From the NCBI GenBank assembly GCA_024278455.1, contig JAJRTE010000030.1:1-47638 (forward strand): a DNA stretch of 47,638 nt, given 5' to 3'. This document shows positions 1 to 8,987 of the stretch, in pieces; positions within the stretch are counted from its first letter, which is position 1; each line of letters starts with the position of its first letter. This DNA is from Myxococcota bacterium. GTDB taxonomy: Bacteria > Myxococcota_A > UBA796 > JAJRTE01. Below the pieces are notes generated by a model, which saw only the letters and a list, made by a program, of their open reading frames with translations, was not told where the DNA came from and did not search any database. The position numbers and the translations under genes are program-made.

Positions 1-1
1 C

Positions 2-1645
2 TGGCGGCAAGGACGGCACCTCGTCTGCCTCGAGGAGGGCGGTTTCGCCCGCCTCCCGGCCGACTGGATGGATCGGTACGGCCTGCTGCTGGAGGCCTTG
101 CTGGAGCCCTCCGTGTCGGCGTCGACGGCCACCGGCGGACCGGTGCGGGCGCAACTCATGGCCGCGGCCGACTGCGCGCCGGACCTCGAGAGGATACGAC
201 AAGCCGTTTTCGATCGCGCGCGAGTCGTGCCGGTAGAGCCTCCGGAAGACATCGCGGTCACCCTTCGCCCCTACCAGCTCGAGGGCGTCTCGTGGCTTGC
301 GCACCTGGAAGGCCTGGGCATGGGCGGCATTCTCGCCGACGACATGGGCCTGGGGAAGACCATTCAGGCCCTGGCGCACCTTCTCCTCGACCCACCGGAA
401 GCCGGCCCCACGCTGGTCGTGGCCCCCACGAGCGTGCTCGACAACTGGGCCGCCGAAGCGGCACGAGCGGCTCCATCGTTGAACGTCTACGTCTACCATG
501 GGCCGGACCGGGACCTCGGCGATCTTGACGTGGTAGATGTTGTCGTGACCAGCTTCGCGATACTCCGCCGGGACGTCCGGCGACTCGCGGCCATGGCGTG
601 GCACCGCGTGATCTTGGACGAGGCGCAGGCGATCAAGAACCCGCGCAGCCAGACGTCTCGAGCCGCTCGAGCACTTCAGGCCCCGTTCCGGCTGGCACTG
701 ACCGGCACACCGGTCGAAAACCGGCTCGAAGAACTCTGGAGCCTGCTCGAGTTTCTCAACCCGGGCATGCTGGGGTCGTTGAAGCGTTTCGAGGAGCAGT
801 TCGTCCGGCCTGTTCGAGACGGGGAAAGAGGGGCGGTGGAGCGCCTTCGGATTCGCGTTCAGCCGTTCATCCTCCGGCGGCTCAAGAAGGATGTGGAGCG
901 CGACCTGCCTCCCAAGACGGAAATGGTGCTCAAGCCCCGGTTCACCCAGGAAGAACGGGAAGTTTACGAAGCCATTCGCCGATCGGGGCGAGCTGAAGTC
1001 CAGCGCGTCCTGGCCAGGAAAGGACTCCGGGCAGGCAAGGTGGACATCCTCCGGGTCCTCCTCCGGCTCCGGCAGGCCTGCTGTCATCCCGCACTCGTGC
1101 CTGGGTCCGGCTTCTCGAAGACGTACACCAGCAGCAAGGTCGCCGTGCTGTTGGAGCAGCTCGAGACATTGCGGGAAGAGGGCCACCGGGCACTGGTCTT
1201 CTCCCAGTGGACCTCCTACCTGGATATCCTGGAAAGTGCCCTGGACCGTGGCGGCATCACCTGGACGCGGCTGGACGGTTCGACTCGAGATCGTGGCCGG
1301 GTGGTCGATCGCTTCCAGGCCCCGGATGGACCGGACGTGTTCCTCATTTCGCTCAAGGCGGGCGGAAGCGGCCTCAACCTCACGGCGGCGGACTACGTCT
1401 TCCACGTGGATCCCTGGTGGAATCCGGCCGTCGAGGCCCAGGCCACCGATCGCGTGCACAGGATCGGCCAGACCAGGCCGGTGGTGGTCACACGGATCGT
1501 CGTGGCGGGCAGCGTGGAGGAGCGGGTGCTGTCCCTCCAGGCAAGCAAGCGGGCGATGGCGGACGCCGCCCTCAAGGGTCCTTCCGACTGGCTGGTCTCC
1601 CTCGGCGAGTCGGACGTGGAGGCGCTGCTGGAACCGTACACCTGA
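2..1645 (+). CDS. SNF2-family helicase/ATPase, C-terminal part (partial at window start)
   Basis: An ATP-driven DNA translocase of the SNF2/RapA superfamily 2 class. The frame is open from base 2, so the true N-terminus lies before the window; the first ATG at 68 is internal. Visible motifs in order: Walker A DDMGLGKT (near 340-360), motif II DEAQ (near 618), motif III LTGTP (near 700), and in the second RecA lobe FSQWTSYLDIL, then KAGGSGLNLT and the arginine-finger region ATDRVHRIGQT (near 1,440-1,470). All helicase motifs look intact. Upstream residues resemble the tail of an SNF2-associated N-terminal domain. It is followed after 38 bases by a glycosyltransferase. The specific role (transcription recycling or repair) cannot be told from this part. 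Confidence 0.93.
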   Translation, partial: WRQGRHLVCLEEGGFARLPADWMDRYGLLLEALLEPSVSASTATGGPVRAQLMAAADCAPDLERIRQAVFDRARVVPVEPPEDIAVTLRPYQLEGVSWLAHLEGLGMGGILADDMGLGKTIQALAHLLLDPPEAGPTLVVAPTSVLDNWAAEAARAAPSLNVYVYHGPDRDLGDLDVVDVVVTSFAILRRDVRRLAAMAWHRVILDEAQAIKNPRSQTSRAARALQAPFRLALTGTPVENRLEELWSLLEFLNPGMLGSLKRFEEQFVRPVRDGERGAVERLRIRVQPFILRRLKKDVERDLPPKTEMVLKPRFTQEEREVYEAIRRSGRAEVQRVLARKGLRAGKVDILRVLLRLRQACCHPALVPGSGFSKTYTSSKVAVLLEQLETLREEGHRALVFSQWTSYLDILESALDRGGITWTRLDGSTRDRGRVVDRFQAPDGPDVFLISLKAGGSGLNLTAADYVFHVDPWWNPAVEAQATDRVHRIGQTRPVVVTRIVVAGSVEERVLSLQASKRAMADAALKGPSDWLVSLGESDVEALLEPYT

Positions 1646-1683
1646 GATGGGTGCCGGGCACACACCCGGCTCGAGGAGGTCGT

Positions 1684-2829
1684 GTGCACCTCGTGATCGA
1701 CGCCCACAACTTGCGTAGCGGCGGTGGACGTATCCACGTCACCTCCCTTCTGAAGTACGCCGAAACACCACAGCCATTCGGCAAGGTGACCGTGGTTTGC
1801 CATCCGGGCCTGGGGATGGAGTTGGAGCCGCTCGCCCGAACGCGACCCTGGCTCGACGTCCACACCGTCGGCATCCTCGAACGCGGCATCGTCGCTCGCC
1901 GGCTGTGGCACGATCGCGCCTTTCCCCGCCTCCTCGACACCTTGCGTCCAGACGCCCTATTCGCTCCCGGCGGCGTACTTCCCCGCCGGCTTCCCACCCG
2001 CACCAGGGCGGTCGTGCTCATCCAGAACATGTTGCTGTTCCAACCTCGAGAAGCGGCCAGGTACGGTCCCGGCCTCCACCGGCTGCGGCTCGAGTTCCTC
2101 CGGCGCCGGGTTCGCGCGTCGATACAGGCAGCCGACGGCCTGGTGTTCCCCTCGAGTTTCGGACGGTTCAAGGCCACGCTGGCCGTGCCCGGGACTCGAG
2201 CCCGGGTCGCCGTCATCCCGAACGGGGTGGACCCGCGGTTCCGACTGCCGGATCCCGCGGCTCGAGCCGCTCGAGCGCCGAGGCGGCTCCTGTACGTTTC
2301 CACGATCGACGCCTACAAGCACCAGGACAGGGTCGTCCTCGCCCTGGCCCTTCTCCGGCGCCGGGGATACCACGATCTGCACCTCGATCTTGCCGGCACG
2401 CCAAGGGCGCCCATGATTGGCCAGGTCCGCGCCGCCATTGTCGAGGAACGTCTCCAGGCCCACGTCACCATCACGCCCTGGGTGCCGCACGACCGTCTCC
2501 CGGAGACCTGCGCCGCAGCCCATATAGGCCTGTTCGCATCCTCGAGCGAGACCTGCCCGAACGCGCTCCTGGAGATGATGGCCGCGGGCTTGCCCATGGT
2601 CTGCTCCGACCGGCTGCCGATGCCCGATTTCTGCGCCAGCGACGCCGAATACGCCGATCCCGAGAACCCGGAAGCGCTGGCCGGAGCCATCGCCCGGCTC
2701 CTCGACGATCCCGCCAGGCGGACCCGGAGCGCGGTCGGCCTCGCCGCACGAGCCAGGAAGTACGACTGGCGCACATGCGCCACCTCGACCCTGGGTTTCA
2801 TCGGCGACGTGGCGCTACGCGTGCGGTGA
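1684..2829 (+). CDS. Glycosyltransferase family 4 (GT-B fold)
   Basis: Predicted cytoplasmic glycosyltransferase of 381 residues that would move a sugar from a nucleotide donor to an acceptor; donor and acceptor are unknown. The GTG start at 1684 is chosen because GAGGAGG lies 6 bases upstream and the protein then begins with a typical beta-strand (HLVIDAHN). The open frame runs further 5', but that part is the helicase gene in another frame. The C-terminal half has the GT4 signature: VIPNGVDPRF, then LLYVSTIDAYKHQD, and the ExxxxxxxE-type donor motif ETCPNALLEMMAAGLP. It follows the helicase on the same strand. Cell-envelope or exopolysaccharide synthesis is a reasonable guess only. Confidence 0.9.
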   Translation: MHLVIDAHNLRSGGGRIHVTSLLKYAETPQPFGKVTVVCHPGLGMELEPLARTRPWLDVHTVGILERGIVARRLWHDRAFPRLLDTLRPDALFAPGGVLPRRLPTRTRAVVLIQNMLLFQPREAARYGPGLHRLRLEFLRRRVRASIQAADGLVFPSSFGRFKATLAVPGTRARVAVIPNGVDPRFRLPDPAARAARAPRRLLYVSTIDAYKHQDRVVLALALLRRRGYHDLHLDLAGTPRAPMIGQVRAAIVEERLQAHVTITPWVPHDRLPETCAAAHIGLFASSSETCPNALLEMMAAGLPMVCSDRLPMPDFCASDAEYADPENPEALAGAIARLLDDPARRTRSAVGLAARARKYDWRTCATSTLGFIGDVALRVR

Positions 2830-3019
2830 CCCGGGAACCGCAGCCCCTGACCCGGCCGGCCCCGCGACCGTCGGCCCGAGCAGCCCCGGCGTCCCTGTTC
2901 GCCGGGACGTGGCACCAACGGTCCACCTCGCTTTCTGTGGCGATGGCCCGGTTCTGTGGCTATACTTCCCGGCACACGGTCCACCATGTCGCCAACGACA
3001 GCCACGAGAGAGGTCAACA

Positions 3020-5929
3020 ATGTCACATAGTTCGCACCTCGCCGCTCCATCCGTGGGATGGATCGCGGTACGCTCTATCGCGATCGCCGTTCTGTCTTGT
3101 GCCGCACTGGTCGCCTGCGGGCATTCCGGCGACGATGATGTCACCTCGAGCCCGGTGCCCGAGGTGACCCCCACCGAATCGCCGGCCACAACGACACCGC
3201 CAGCCCCATCGGCAACGCCGTTGTCATCGACGCCCGAGCCGGCAACGATGACCCCCGAGCCGGCAACGATGACCCCCGAGCCGGCAACGATGACCCCCGA
3301 GCCGGCAACACCGACACCGATACCTCCGCGGGGCACGCTTTCCAGCCCGGTCGAGGTGCGGTTCGATACCACCGGCGCCCCGCACATCTACGCCGAGAAC
3401 GACCACGATCTGTTTTTCGCCCAAGGGTATCTCGCCGCCCACCAGCGCCTGTTCCAGATGGAACTCAACCGGTTACAGGCCCTTGGCCGCAAGACCGAGA
3501 TCCATGGCAGCGGCTCGCTTGGCGAGGACATGCTGGTGCGCGCGCTCAGACCCATCGCGCACGCAGAAGACGAGATGGCAGCCTGGGAGGGGGTGCGGGA
3601 TCGCGAGCTTGGCTGGTTCGAGGCCTACGTGGAAGGCGTCAATGGGTACATCGACGACGCCCTGGCGGGACGAAACGGGGCCTCTCTTCCTGATGCGATG
3701 ATTGCCCTGGACTATCGCCCAGACTACTACACCGTGCCGCAACTATTCGCCATGGACTACATGTTCGGGATCACCCTCGGCCCGGACCCCCTGCTCGAAC
3801 TCACCATCACGATCCTCGACATCGCCCTCGGAGACGACGCGATGTTGGACCTGCTGAAGCTCGCGCCCATCGAGGATGCGTATACCGTGCCGGACGCGCA
3901 GGTTGCGGCGGTTGCGGCAGGGCGCGCCGTGTCCCCTGCAAGCCACGAGGGCGCGCCCGCGCCGTCACACGGGGCGCGCGTCCACTGGCCGCCCGAACTG
4001 CGCGCACACATCGAGACGCTCATGGCGCAGCCGGAGAAGCGGCGCCAGGTGCTCGCCGCACTGCCCCGAATCCAGGCGTTGGACCTGTTCAAGCGCTTTT
4101 CCGCCAGCAACGCCTGGGTCGTGCACGGGGAGCACACCTCGTCCGGCTTCCCGCTGCTGGCGAACGATCCGCACATGGGGATCGATACGCCCAATCTCTT
4201 CCACCAGGTGCATCTGAACACCAGGCAGGCCGGCGGCGACCTGGATATCATGGGTGTCGTGGCGGCCGGCGGCCCCGGGATCATTCTCGGGCACAACGAC
4301 CGCGTGGGGTGGGGCGTGACGACCAGCTATTTCGACGTGACAGACCTCTACCTCGAGGTGCCTGCGACCGGACCGGCCGCGCCCGGCGGAGGCGTCTGGT
4401 TCGAGCGCGAAGTCGTCCCTTACGAGACCTGGGACGAGACCTTCCGGATCCGGCAGGCGGACGGGAGCTATACAGAAGAGGTCCATCAGGTGAAGCGCGT
4501 GCCCCACCACGGACCCGTGCTTCCCCCAGAACTCCTCGGTCTTCCGGAGGAGCTGGTCATATCCATGAAATGGGCCGGCGAACCGGACGGTTCCACCCTG
4601 GGAACCATTCTCAAGTTCATCTTGGCCCATGATATCGACGACATCCGGACAGCGATGGAGGCGCACAAGCTGGGCGCCGGAAATTTCGTCTTCGCCACCG
4701 TGGATGGCGACATCGCCTACGACCCCACGACCAGACTCCCCATACGCCAAGGAGACGATGGCTCCCCGCCGTGGTACGCCTTGCCAGGAACCGGGGGATT
4801 CGAGTGGACCGGCGACACCATCCCGCCAGACCAGATTCCACACGCCTACAACCCTCCCGCAGGCTTCCTGGTGACCGCCAACAACGACCCTTCGGGCGAC
4901 ACGGCGGACGGCGACCCCCTCAACGATGGCACCTACCTCGGCGCAACCTATGCATCCGGCATGCGGGCCAGGCGCATCGACCAGTGGTTGCGTTCACGCA
5001 TCGCCGCAGGCACCCCCGTTTCGGCAGAGGATATGGTGGCGCTCCAGGGCGACGTGGATTCCCTCATGGCGCGCCGCCTAGTTCCCTACCTGCTCCAGGC
5101 GGCAGACCGGCGCCCGGACCTGGTCGATACCGATGACCAGGCGGCATTGAGCCTCTTGCAAGACTGGGACTACCTCGCGTCCGGGGACTCCCCCGCCGCC
5201 GCCCTGTACGCCACCTGGTGGCCGACTGCTTTCCAGGAAATCTTCGAGGACGACCTCATCCCGGACCTGTTCACCAGTTTCAACGGCGACTACGGCCAGT
5301 ACTATGCCCGGCCCCTGGTCTACTTCCTCGACGCCACAGCGGACAACATCGACGCCATCGATGCTGGGACAGCCCCGTTCCCCAGCGCGACCGGCGTGAA
5401 CTACTTCGATGACACCGCGACCGAAGGTACCGTTGAGACGCGGGATGAACAGCTTCTCGAGGCGTTCCACCGATCGGTTGCCCACCTGTCGGCGCTACTG
5501 GGACCCGATCCGTCCGGCTGGCGCTGGGACGCGATCCACACGGCAACGCTCAACAATGCGTCGTCGCCGTGGGTGACAGGGCTGGACAGGGGGCCATATC
5601 CCCTCGATGGAACCGGCTACACCGTGGACTGTGCGGACAGCGTGCTGTTCGAAAACGGCAACCCACCCGAACTGTTCGATGTGTGGAAAGGGCCCGTCAT
5701 GCGAACGGTGATGGACTTCGATGGCGGGATCATCCGCACCTATATCACGCTCGCCGGCGGCCAGGTCGACGACCCGGACAGCGCCCACTTCAACGATCAA
5801 ACCGACGACTGGGTCGCCAACGTGGCCAGGCCGCAGCCGTTCACCAGGGCGGAAGTGGAAGCCGCCACCGAGGAGACCTGGATCCTGCCGTCCGGGTTCC
5901 CCGGTGTCGCCCCTCAGCTCAATCCGTAG
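3020..5929 (+). CDS. Penicillin acylase family lipoprotein (Ntn hydrolase)
   Basis: Predicted exported N-terminal nucleophile hydrolase (penicillin amidase family) that cleaves an amide such as a beta-lactam side chain or an N-acyl homoserine lactone; the substrate is not known. The ATG at 3020 follows GAGAGAGG. Residues 1-33 form a lipoprotein signal ending LVAC. The mature end starts with an acidic GDDD tract and a Thr/Pro-rich linker holding near-perfect TPEPATM repeats. The conserved self-processing site is seen as FSA-SNAW, with the nucleophile near residue 363 (codon 4106-4108), followed by the usual NDPHM. The protein is 969 residues, longer than many relatives because of the linker. 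It is the last native gene before the cassette block, and a hairpin follows its stop. Confidence 0.93.
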   Translation: MSHSSHLAAPSVGWIAVRSIAIAVLSCAALVACGHSGDDDVTSSPVPEVTPTESPATTTPPAPSATPLSSTPEPATMTPEPATMTPEPATMTPEPATPTPIPPRGTLSSPVEVRFDTTGAPHIYAENDHDLFFAQGYLAAHQRLFQMELNRLQALGRKTEIHGSGSLGEDMLVRALRPIAHAEDEMAAWEGVRDRELGWFEAYVEGVNGYIDDALAGRNGASLPDAMIALDYRPDYYTVPQLFAMDYMFGITLGPDPLLELTITILDIALGDDAMLDLLKLAPIEDAYTVPDAQVAAVAAGRAVSPASHEGAPAPSHGARVHWPPELRAHIETLMAQPEKRRQVLAALPRIQALDLFKRFSASNAWVVHGEHTSSGFPLLANDPHMGIDTPNLFHQVHLNTRQAGGDLDIMGVVAAGGPGIILGHNDRVGWGVTTSYFDVTDLYLEVPATGPAAPGGGVWFEREVVPYETWDETFRIRQADGSYTEEVHQVKRVPHHGPVLPPELLGLPEELVISMKWAGEPDGSTLGTILKFILAHDIDDIRTAMEAHKLGAGNFVFATVDGDIAYDPTTRLPIRQGDDGSPPWYALPGTGGFEWTGDTIPPDQIPHAYNPPAGFLVTANNDPSGDTADGDPLNDGTYLGATYASGMRARRIDQWLRSRIAAGTPVSAEDMVALQGDVDSLMARRLVPYLLQAADRRPDLVDTDDQAALSLLQDWDYLASGDSPAAALYATWWPTAFQEIFEDDLIPDLFTSFNGDYGQYYARPLVYFLDATADNIDAIDAGTAPFPSATGVNYFDDTATEGTVETRDEQLLEAFHRSVAHLSALLGPDPSGWRWDAIHTATLNNASSPWVTGLDRGPYPLDGTGYTVDCADSVLFENGNPPELFDVWKGPVMRTVMDFDGGIIRTYITLAGGQVDDPDSAHFNDQTDDWVANVARPQPFTRAEVEAATEETWILPSGFPGVAPQLNP
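3234..3310 (+). repeat. 21-bp in-frame tandem repeat (about 3.7 copies)
   Basis: Consecutive copies of a 21-bp unit beginning CCGAGCCGGCAACGATGACC encode TPEPATM in the linker of the penicillin acylase. The copies are almost identical at DNA level, which suggests recent slippage and a linker length that may vary between strains. Confidence 0.9.
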
Positions 5930-5945
5930 ACGAGGCGTCGGCACT

Positions 5946-5963
5946 ACTGCCTTGTCAGGCAGT
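5946..5963. terminator. Short hairpin after the penicillin acylase gene
   Basis: ACTGCCT and AGGCAGT form a perfect 7-bp stem with a TGTC loop 17 bases after the stop codon. There is no clear T-tract, so an intrinsic terminator is only possible. It also lies at the left edge of the cassette block. Confidence 0.35.
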
Positions 5964-5988
5964 CCTTGGTATCTACGCTGGGCGTCCG

Positions 5989-6264
5989 CTAGTGGGCGAC
6001 AATGTTCCCGCCATGCAGGACAAAAAGTTCGACTCCCTTCTCCGAAAGTTCAAGCGCGGCGTTCGATAGGCATGTCATTCGAGTCGTGCCCCCCTGACGA
6101 GCGTAGCCGTCGAGCGTCACGGTGCATGTGCCAACCTTGAAGCTTGCCGTGGCCCCTCCTTTCCTCTTCGTAAGCGACCCAACGGCGCTGCTCAGGGCCG
6201 CCAAATCTGCGGGGCAACCAGCCTTCAATGTGCAATTGACTTGGTGCGGAGCACGGCGGAACAA
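5989..6264 (-). CDS. Hypothetical protein in the last cassette (start uncertain)
   Basis: A 91-codon frame not recognised as any family. Its stop TAG lies in GCCCACTAGCGG, which looks like an R'' arm, as for other cassettes here. The 3' two thirds (downstream of about 6,183) look protein-like and read through a short amphipathic stretch ending LFVLHGGNIVAH. The 5' third overlaps the attC-like site E, so the true start may be inside or beyond that site, or the gene may be a truncated remnant. No function is proposed. Confidence 0.35.
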   Translation of the reverse strand: MFRRAPHQVNCTLKAGCPADLAALSSAVGSLTKRKGGATASFKVGTCTVTLDGYARQGGTTRMTCLSNAALELSEKGVELFVLHGGNIVAH

Positions 6265-6308
6265 CTACCGCCGAGTTGTCTGGGGTCCCCTGCAGCGCCT
6301 TATTGGCC
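6177..6308 (-). repeat. attC-like site E (after the phd-vapC cassette)
   Basis: On the minus strand the site begins GGCCAATAAGGCGCTGCAG, close to the common attC start, and holds the TAA of the vapC remnant. GGCCAAT nearly complements the cassette's 5' arm GTTGGCC at 6775-6781. The right-hand R' is placed at GTTGGGT (6177-6183), which fits GTTRRRY, but an alternative GTTGCCC at 6212-6218 exists. Moderate support only. Confidence 0.5.
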
Positions 6309-6440
6309 GATATATTCCGCAAGAAGTCCAGCATTTCTAGCGCCTTTCAACTGTCGTCTGTCGGCAGTAGCAAATAGCTCTGCTCGCCATTCCAGTGCAC
6401 AGGCAACATGCAACGAATCCATCGCTCGCAGTACATTAAT
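6304..6440 (-). pseudogene. VapC-like PIN toxin, C-terminal remnant
   Basis: One minus-strand frame encodes the C-terminal part of a PIN-domain ribonuclease: AMDSLHVACALEW, then LFATADRRQLKGARNAGL, and stops in GGC-CAA-TAA at the attC arm. The N-terminal half with the first catalytic acidic residues cannot be found between it and the phd remnant, so the toxin should be inactive. The order, antitoxin first and then toxin, matches phd-vapC modules. Decay probably followed capture in the array. Confidence 0.6.
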
Positions 6441-6493
6441 CACGTTTCGATAAAGTTTGCTCCCCCTGTCTTCGATTCAGTCCGGAAATGATC

Positions 6494-6705
6494 TCAGGCA
6501 CCAAGATGGTACATATCGCATCCTTGAATCTGCAAACGAACACCTGGCCGTTTCCAAGATGGCGTTTGCCGCCTCTTGTCGGAGAAGGGAATTACTTCAG
6601 CAATAGGTTTCCCACGTCGCAAAAGCACAATACTCTCGCCATGCTCCACCTCGGCAAGGAAGACGGATGCCTTTTTCCTAAAACTGTGAAGGTAACTGTT
6701 TTCAT
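6494..6705 (-). pseudogene. Phd/YefM-type antitoxin, frameshifted
   Basis: Translation from the ATG at 6705, preceded by GGAGGATTTGTC, gives MKTVTFTV. After a shift of one base near 6680 it continues as RKKASVFLAEVEHGESIVLL, then RRGKPIAEVIPF, the hallmark of Phd/YefM antitoxins. The shift is explained by one lost base in the GTTTTAGGAAAAAGG stretch. The frame ends at TGA 6494-6496. It normally would neutralise the adjacent VapC and repress its own promoter; here both partners are broken. Confidence 0.65.
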
Positions 6706-6774
6706 GACAAATCCTCCCAAATGTACATCACGGTGAACATTCAAGAAGACACATTGTCAAACATGTTTTCCCCG

Positions 6775-6881
6775 GGCCAACGGCGATGCCCTCCATTCGC
6801 TTGTTCGGGGGCGCGCATAGCGCGTCCCCGAATTCGGCCGACCACGCTCGCAGCGCCGTTCGCTGCAACCAGTTGTTATAG
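6775..6881 (-). repeat. attC-like site D (after the restriction-modification cassette)
   Basis: On the minus strand: R'' CTATAAC (6875-6881), then a long imperfect palindrome whose centre is a strong hairpin, TTCGGGGACGCGC-TAT-GCGCGCCCCCGAA (one mismatch), and R' GTTGGCC (6775-6781). The R'' complements the cassette's 5' arm GTTATAC at 8916-8922. Its body is shared with two other sites at about 10,101-10,237 and 11,020-11,160. Confidence 0.7.
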
Positions 6882-6891
6882 GGCGCTCCCA

Positions 6892-7811
6892 TCATTCCCC
6901 TATGTCAAGCAGCCTTTCAAGTTCCGCAATTATTGCAAGTGCCGATTGCGCCTTGGGTGACGGGAGATGGGTCGCCTGTTGGATTCTTCGTCTCAGCTTC
7001 TCCAAGGCCGAGCGGGCCTCGGCCTCGGTGCTGCTCTCTTGGAACGCCTTTAGGAACTGCCGCCAGTAGGTGGCCTTGATGCCGCACAGTTGAACCTCAT
7101 TGAGCTTCGCCATGTACGAATCCATCATGCCGGTGCGCGCCAAACGGCCAAAGTTGCCGCCACCATCGGAACTCGGCTTATCGAGAATCTGATCCGCCTT
7201 CGCCGGATATGGGCTGATCTTCTTTGGGGTATTGATACTCCTGTCCAGTTTGGTTCTACGGATGAATTGCCAGTGATAATTGCGATAGTTGGCTGCATAA
7301 CGGGCTGATTCAACGAATGGCTCGAAGAGAATTGGAGACCCACTGATTACACTTCCCAGAACCCAAGGAACGACAACGATTAAGTCGCGCGTCGCGCACG
7401 CGGCGGACGTCACTTGAAACCGCAGACTCCGCTCGGCTTCCTTTGCCAGGAGATACCATCCCTTGAGTTCGTTCCCCAAGAGTATCTCGTTGAGGAGGCC
7501 TTCCGCAGGAGAACGTCCGGGAACGTCTGCGCTTGCCTGACAAAGCTGTAGAGAGCGTATTTCTCGTTTGGATCCCAAGTGTTCCGAATGAGATTCAAGG
7601 TACGAACGACCTGCTCTTCAATCGTTGCGCCGAGAACGGTATTCAGCGTGTGGAGGTCCGTCGCCATGATTCCGGAAATATGGGTCTCCGTACGGAAGTA
7701 GATCGGCAACGAAGAGATCGCTTCGCGGACATCTTTGTAGAGCTGATAATGCTCGTCATCCGGTCCAGGCAAGACTCTGCATGGTGCATTCGGCATGATG
7801 TTCTCTGTCAT
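6892..7811 (-). pseudogene. Type II restriction endonuclease, PD-(D/E)XK, frameshifted
   Basis: The ATG at 7811 overlaps the stop of the methylase gene as ATGA, so the two are translationally coupled. The frame gives MTENIMPNAPCR and LNTVLGATIEEQVV, up to QTFPDVLLRK near 7,500. The second frame then carries LLNEILLGNELKGWYLLAKE and runs to the TGA at 6892. Joined, FPD(V) and ELK form a PD-(D/E)XK nuclease centre that the shift cuts in two. One extra base near 7,500 (for example a third A in GCGGAAGGCC) would restore a 306-residue protein. The nuclease is therefore either newly inactivated, made by -1 frameshifting, or hit by a sequencing error. The recognition site is unknown. Confidence 0.72.
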
Positions 7812-8875
7812 GACGTGGCTAACCTTTCCACGGCGGCTACATAGAACTCGGGGATAATCTCGGCGGCACGATAGGCCCGGCCGAGGTAATGTGAGACCAC
7901 GGCACCGGGACAGAGTCCGCCAAACGGCTCCCAGACGACATCGCCCTTTTCCGTCGACGCACGAATCGTCAAGTCGAGGAATTTCAGCGGCTTCTGACTT
8001 CCATGAAGGCTTTTGAACTTGTACTTCATCCCGTTTCTTGTCCCCTGAATTCGTTCCGATCCGCTGACCTGCGGTTCGCGCCAAACGTTGGTAATGCCCA
8101 CGTCACAGGTGAATTTGGCTCGCAATCTAGCCCATTGGCGACCGGATATGGGAGAACTCCCGTTGACACAGAAATAGGGCCTGCCTGCTGGGTCTCCATG
8201 ATCGTTCGCGTACTGCGCCAGCCTCACGAAAGCATCTGCCGGGGGGAAGTACCAAAGGTGGTCAGATGTGAGGTATTTTCTAGTTGCAGCATTGAGCACA
8301 CCACAAGCCTCGTTTGCAAGGCGGAAGGGCAGACCCGTTCGCTTCCACTCGTGGCGAAGCCACTCCTGCATGGTCAAGGAGTGGCCGCCAACCTCGAATA
8401 TTGCAGCCTTGACGTAGTGAACACAGACTTCAGTCACTACGGGAAACTTGCGGAGGGTCCTGCTATTCGCGTTGCCTGCGATATGGCCCAGCCCCTTATC
8501 CCAAATGTTGCAGCAGCGATACTCCCACCCATTGGAGATCAGCACCGGATGAACCGTAGCCCAACCGACCTCGGTGCCCCAGAACCACAAGGTCGTCTCT
8601 GGCGAGGCGTATTCGCTCCATGCCTTGAAGTGCGGCTCGTACCACTCGGCAAGAGATTCTGCCTTATGGTTGTCGCCAGGAAAGCCACTCACGCCGTAGG
8701 GACCGTCAGAGATGATGCAGGTGGGAGCGGGCCAGTCGGCGTAGAGTTTCTCTGCCTGATCGAAGTGGATCGCCACGTCCCCACGTCTGTAGACATCGCC
8801 GACGACGGGTTCCCGCTCGTGCCCTTTCCATTCAGAGAACAGATGAGCCTGCGCCGTGCTCGGATTCGTGGTCAT
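7808..8875 (-). CDS. Site-specific DNA methyltransferase (N4/N6 type) of a type II R-M system
   Basis: Predicted to methylate the host's copies of the partner nuclease's site using S-adenosylmethionine. The 355-residue protein shows motif IV early as SDGPYG (a variant of DPPY, near residue 56) and the SAM motif I late as VWEPFGGLCPGA (near residue 320), the order of beta-class enzymes. Between them lies the presumed target recognition region. The ATG at 8875 has AGGA 8 bases upstream. The stop overlaps the nuclease start by 4 bases. It sits in one cassette with the nuclease between attC-like sites A and D. The odd S/G in motif IV is family variation or a lesion; the exact family is not recognised. 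Confidence 0.82.
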   Translation of the reverse strand: MTTNPSTAQAHLFSEWKGHEREPVVGDVYRRGDVAIHFDQAEKLYADWPAPTCIISDGPYGVSGFPGDNHKAESLAEWYEPHFKAWSEYASPETTLWFWGTEVGWATVHPVLISNGWEYRCCNIWDKGLGHIAGNANSRTLRKFPVVTEVCVHYVKAAIFEVGGHSLTMQEWLRHEWKRTGLPFRLANEACGVLNAATRKYLTSDHLWYFPPADAFVRLAQYANDHGDPAGRPYFCVNGSSPISGRQWARLRAKFTCDVGITNVWREPQVSGSERIQGTRNGMKYKFKSLHGSQKPLKFLDLTIRASTEKGDVVWEPFGGLCPGAVVSHYLGRAYRAAEIIPEFYVAAVERLATS

Positions 8876-8915
8876 TGGTGCGTCCTACATCGTTGTGTGG
8901 TCATCGAGTCCTACC

Positions 8916-8987
8916 GTATAACGGCCAAGCTCACCTGCCGCCATGGAGCGCAGCGGAATAGCGGTCAGGTGGAGCGCCTTGCTAGGC
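8916..8987 (-). repeat. attC-like site A (after the SAM methyltransferase cassette)
   Basis: A 72-bp site on the minus strand: R'' GCCTAGC, then AAGGCGCTC, inner arms CACCTGACCGC and GCGGCAGGTG (one unpaired A, the kind of extrahelical base that guides strand choice), and R' GTTATAC. It is the most canonical attC of the array in size and layout. The TAG of the upstream gene lies inside R''. Confidence 0.78.

Noticed and set aside
1207..2829. A 540-residue glycosyltransferase start at 1207.
   Set aside because: The N-terminal part is the helicase gene read in another frame. GTG 1684 with GAGGAGG gives a normal family length.
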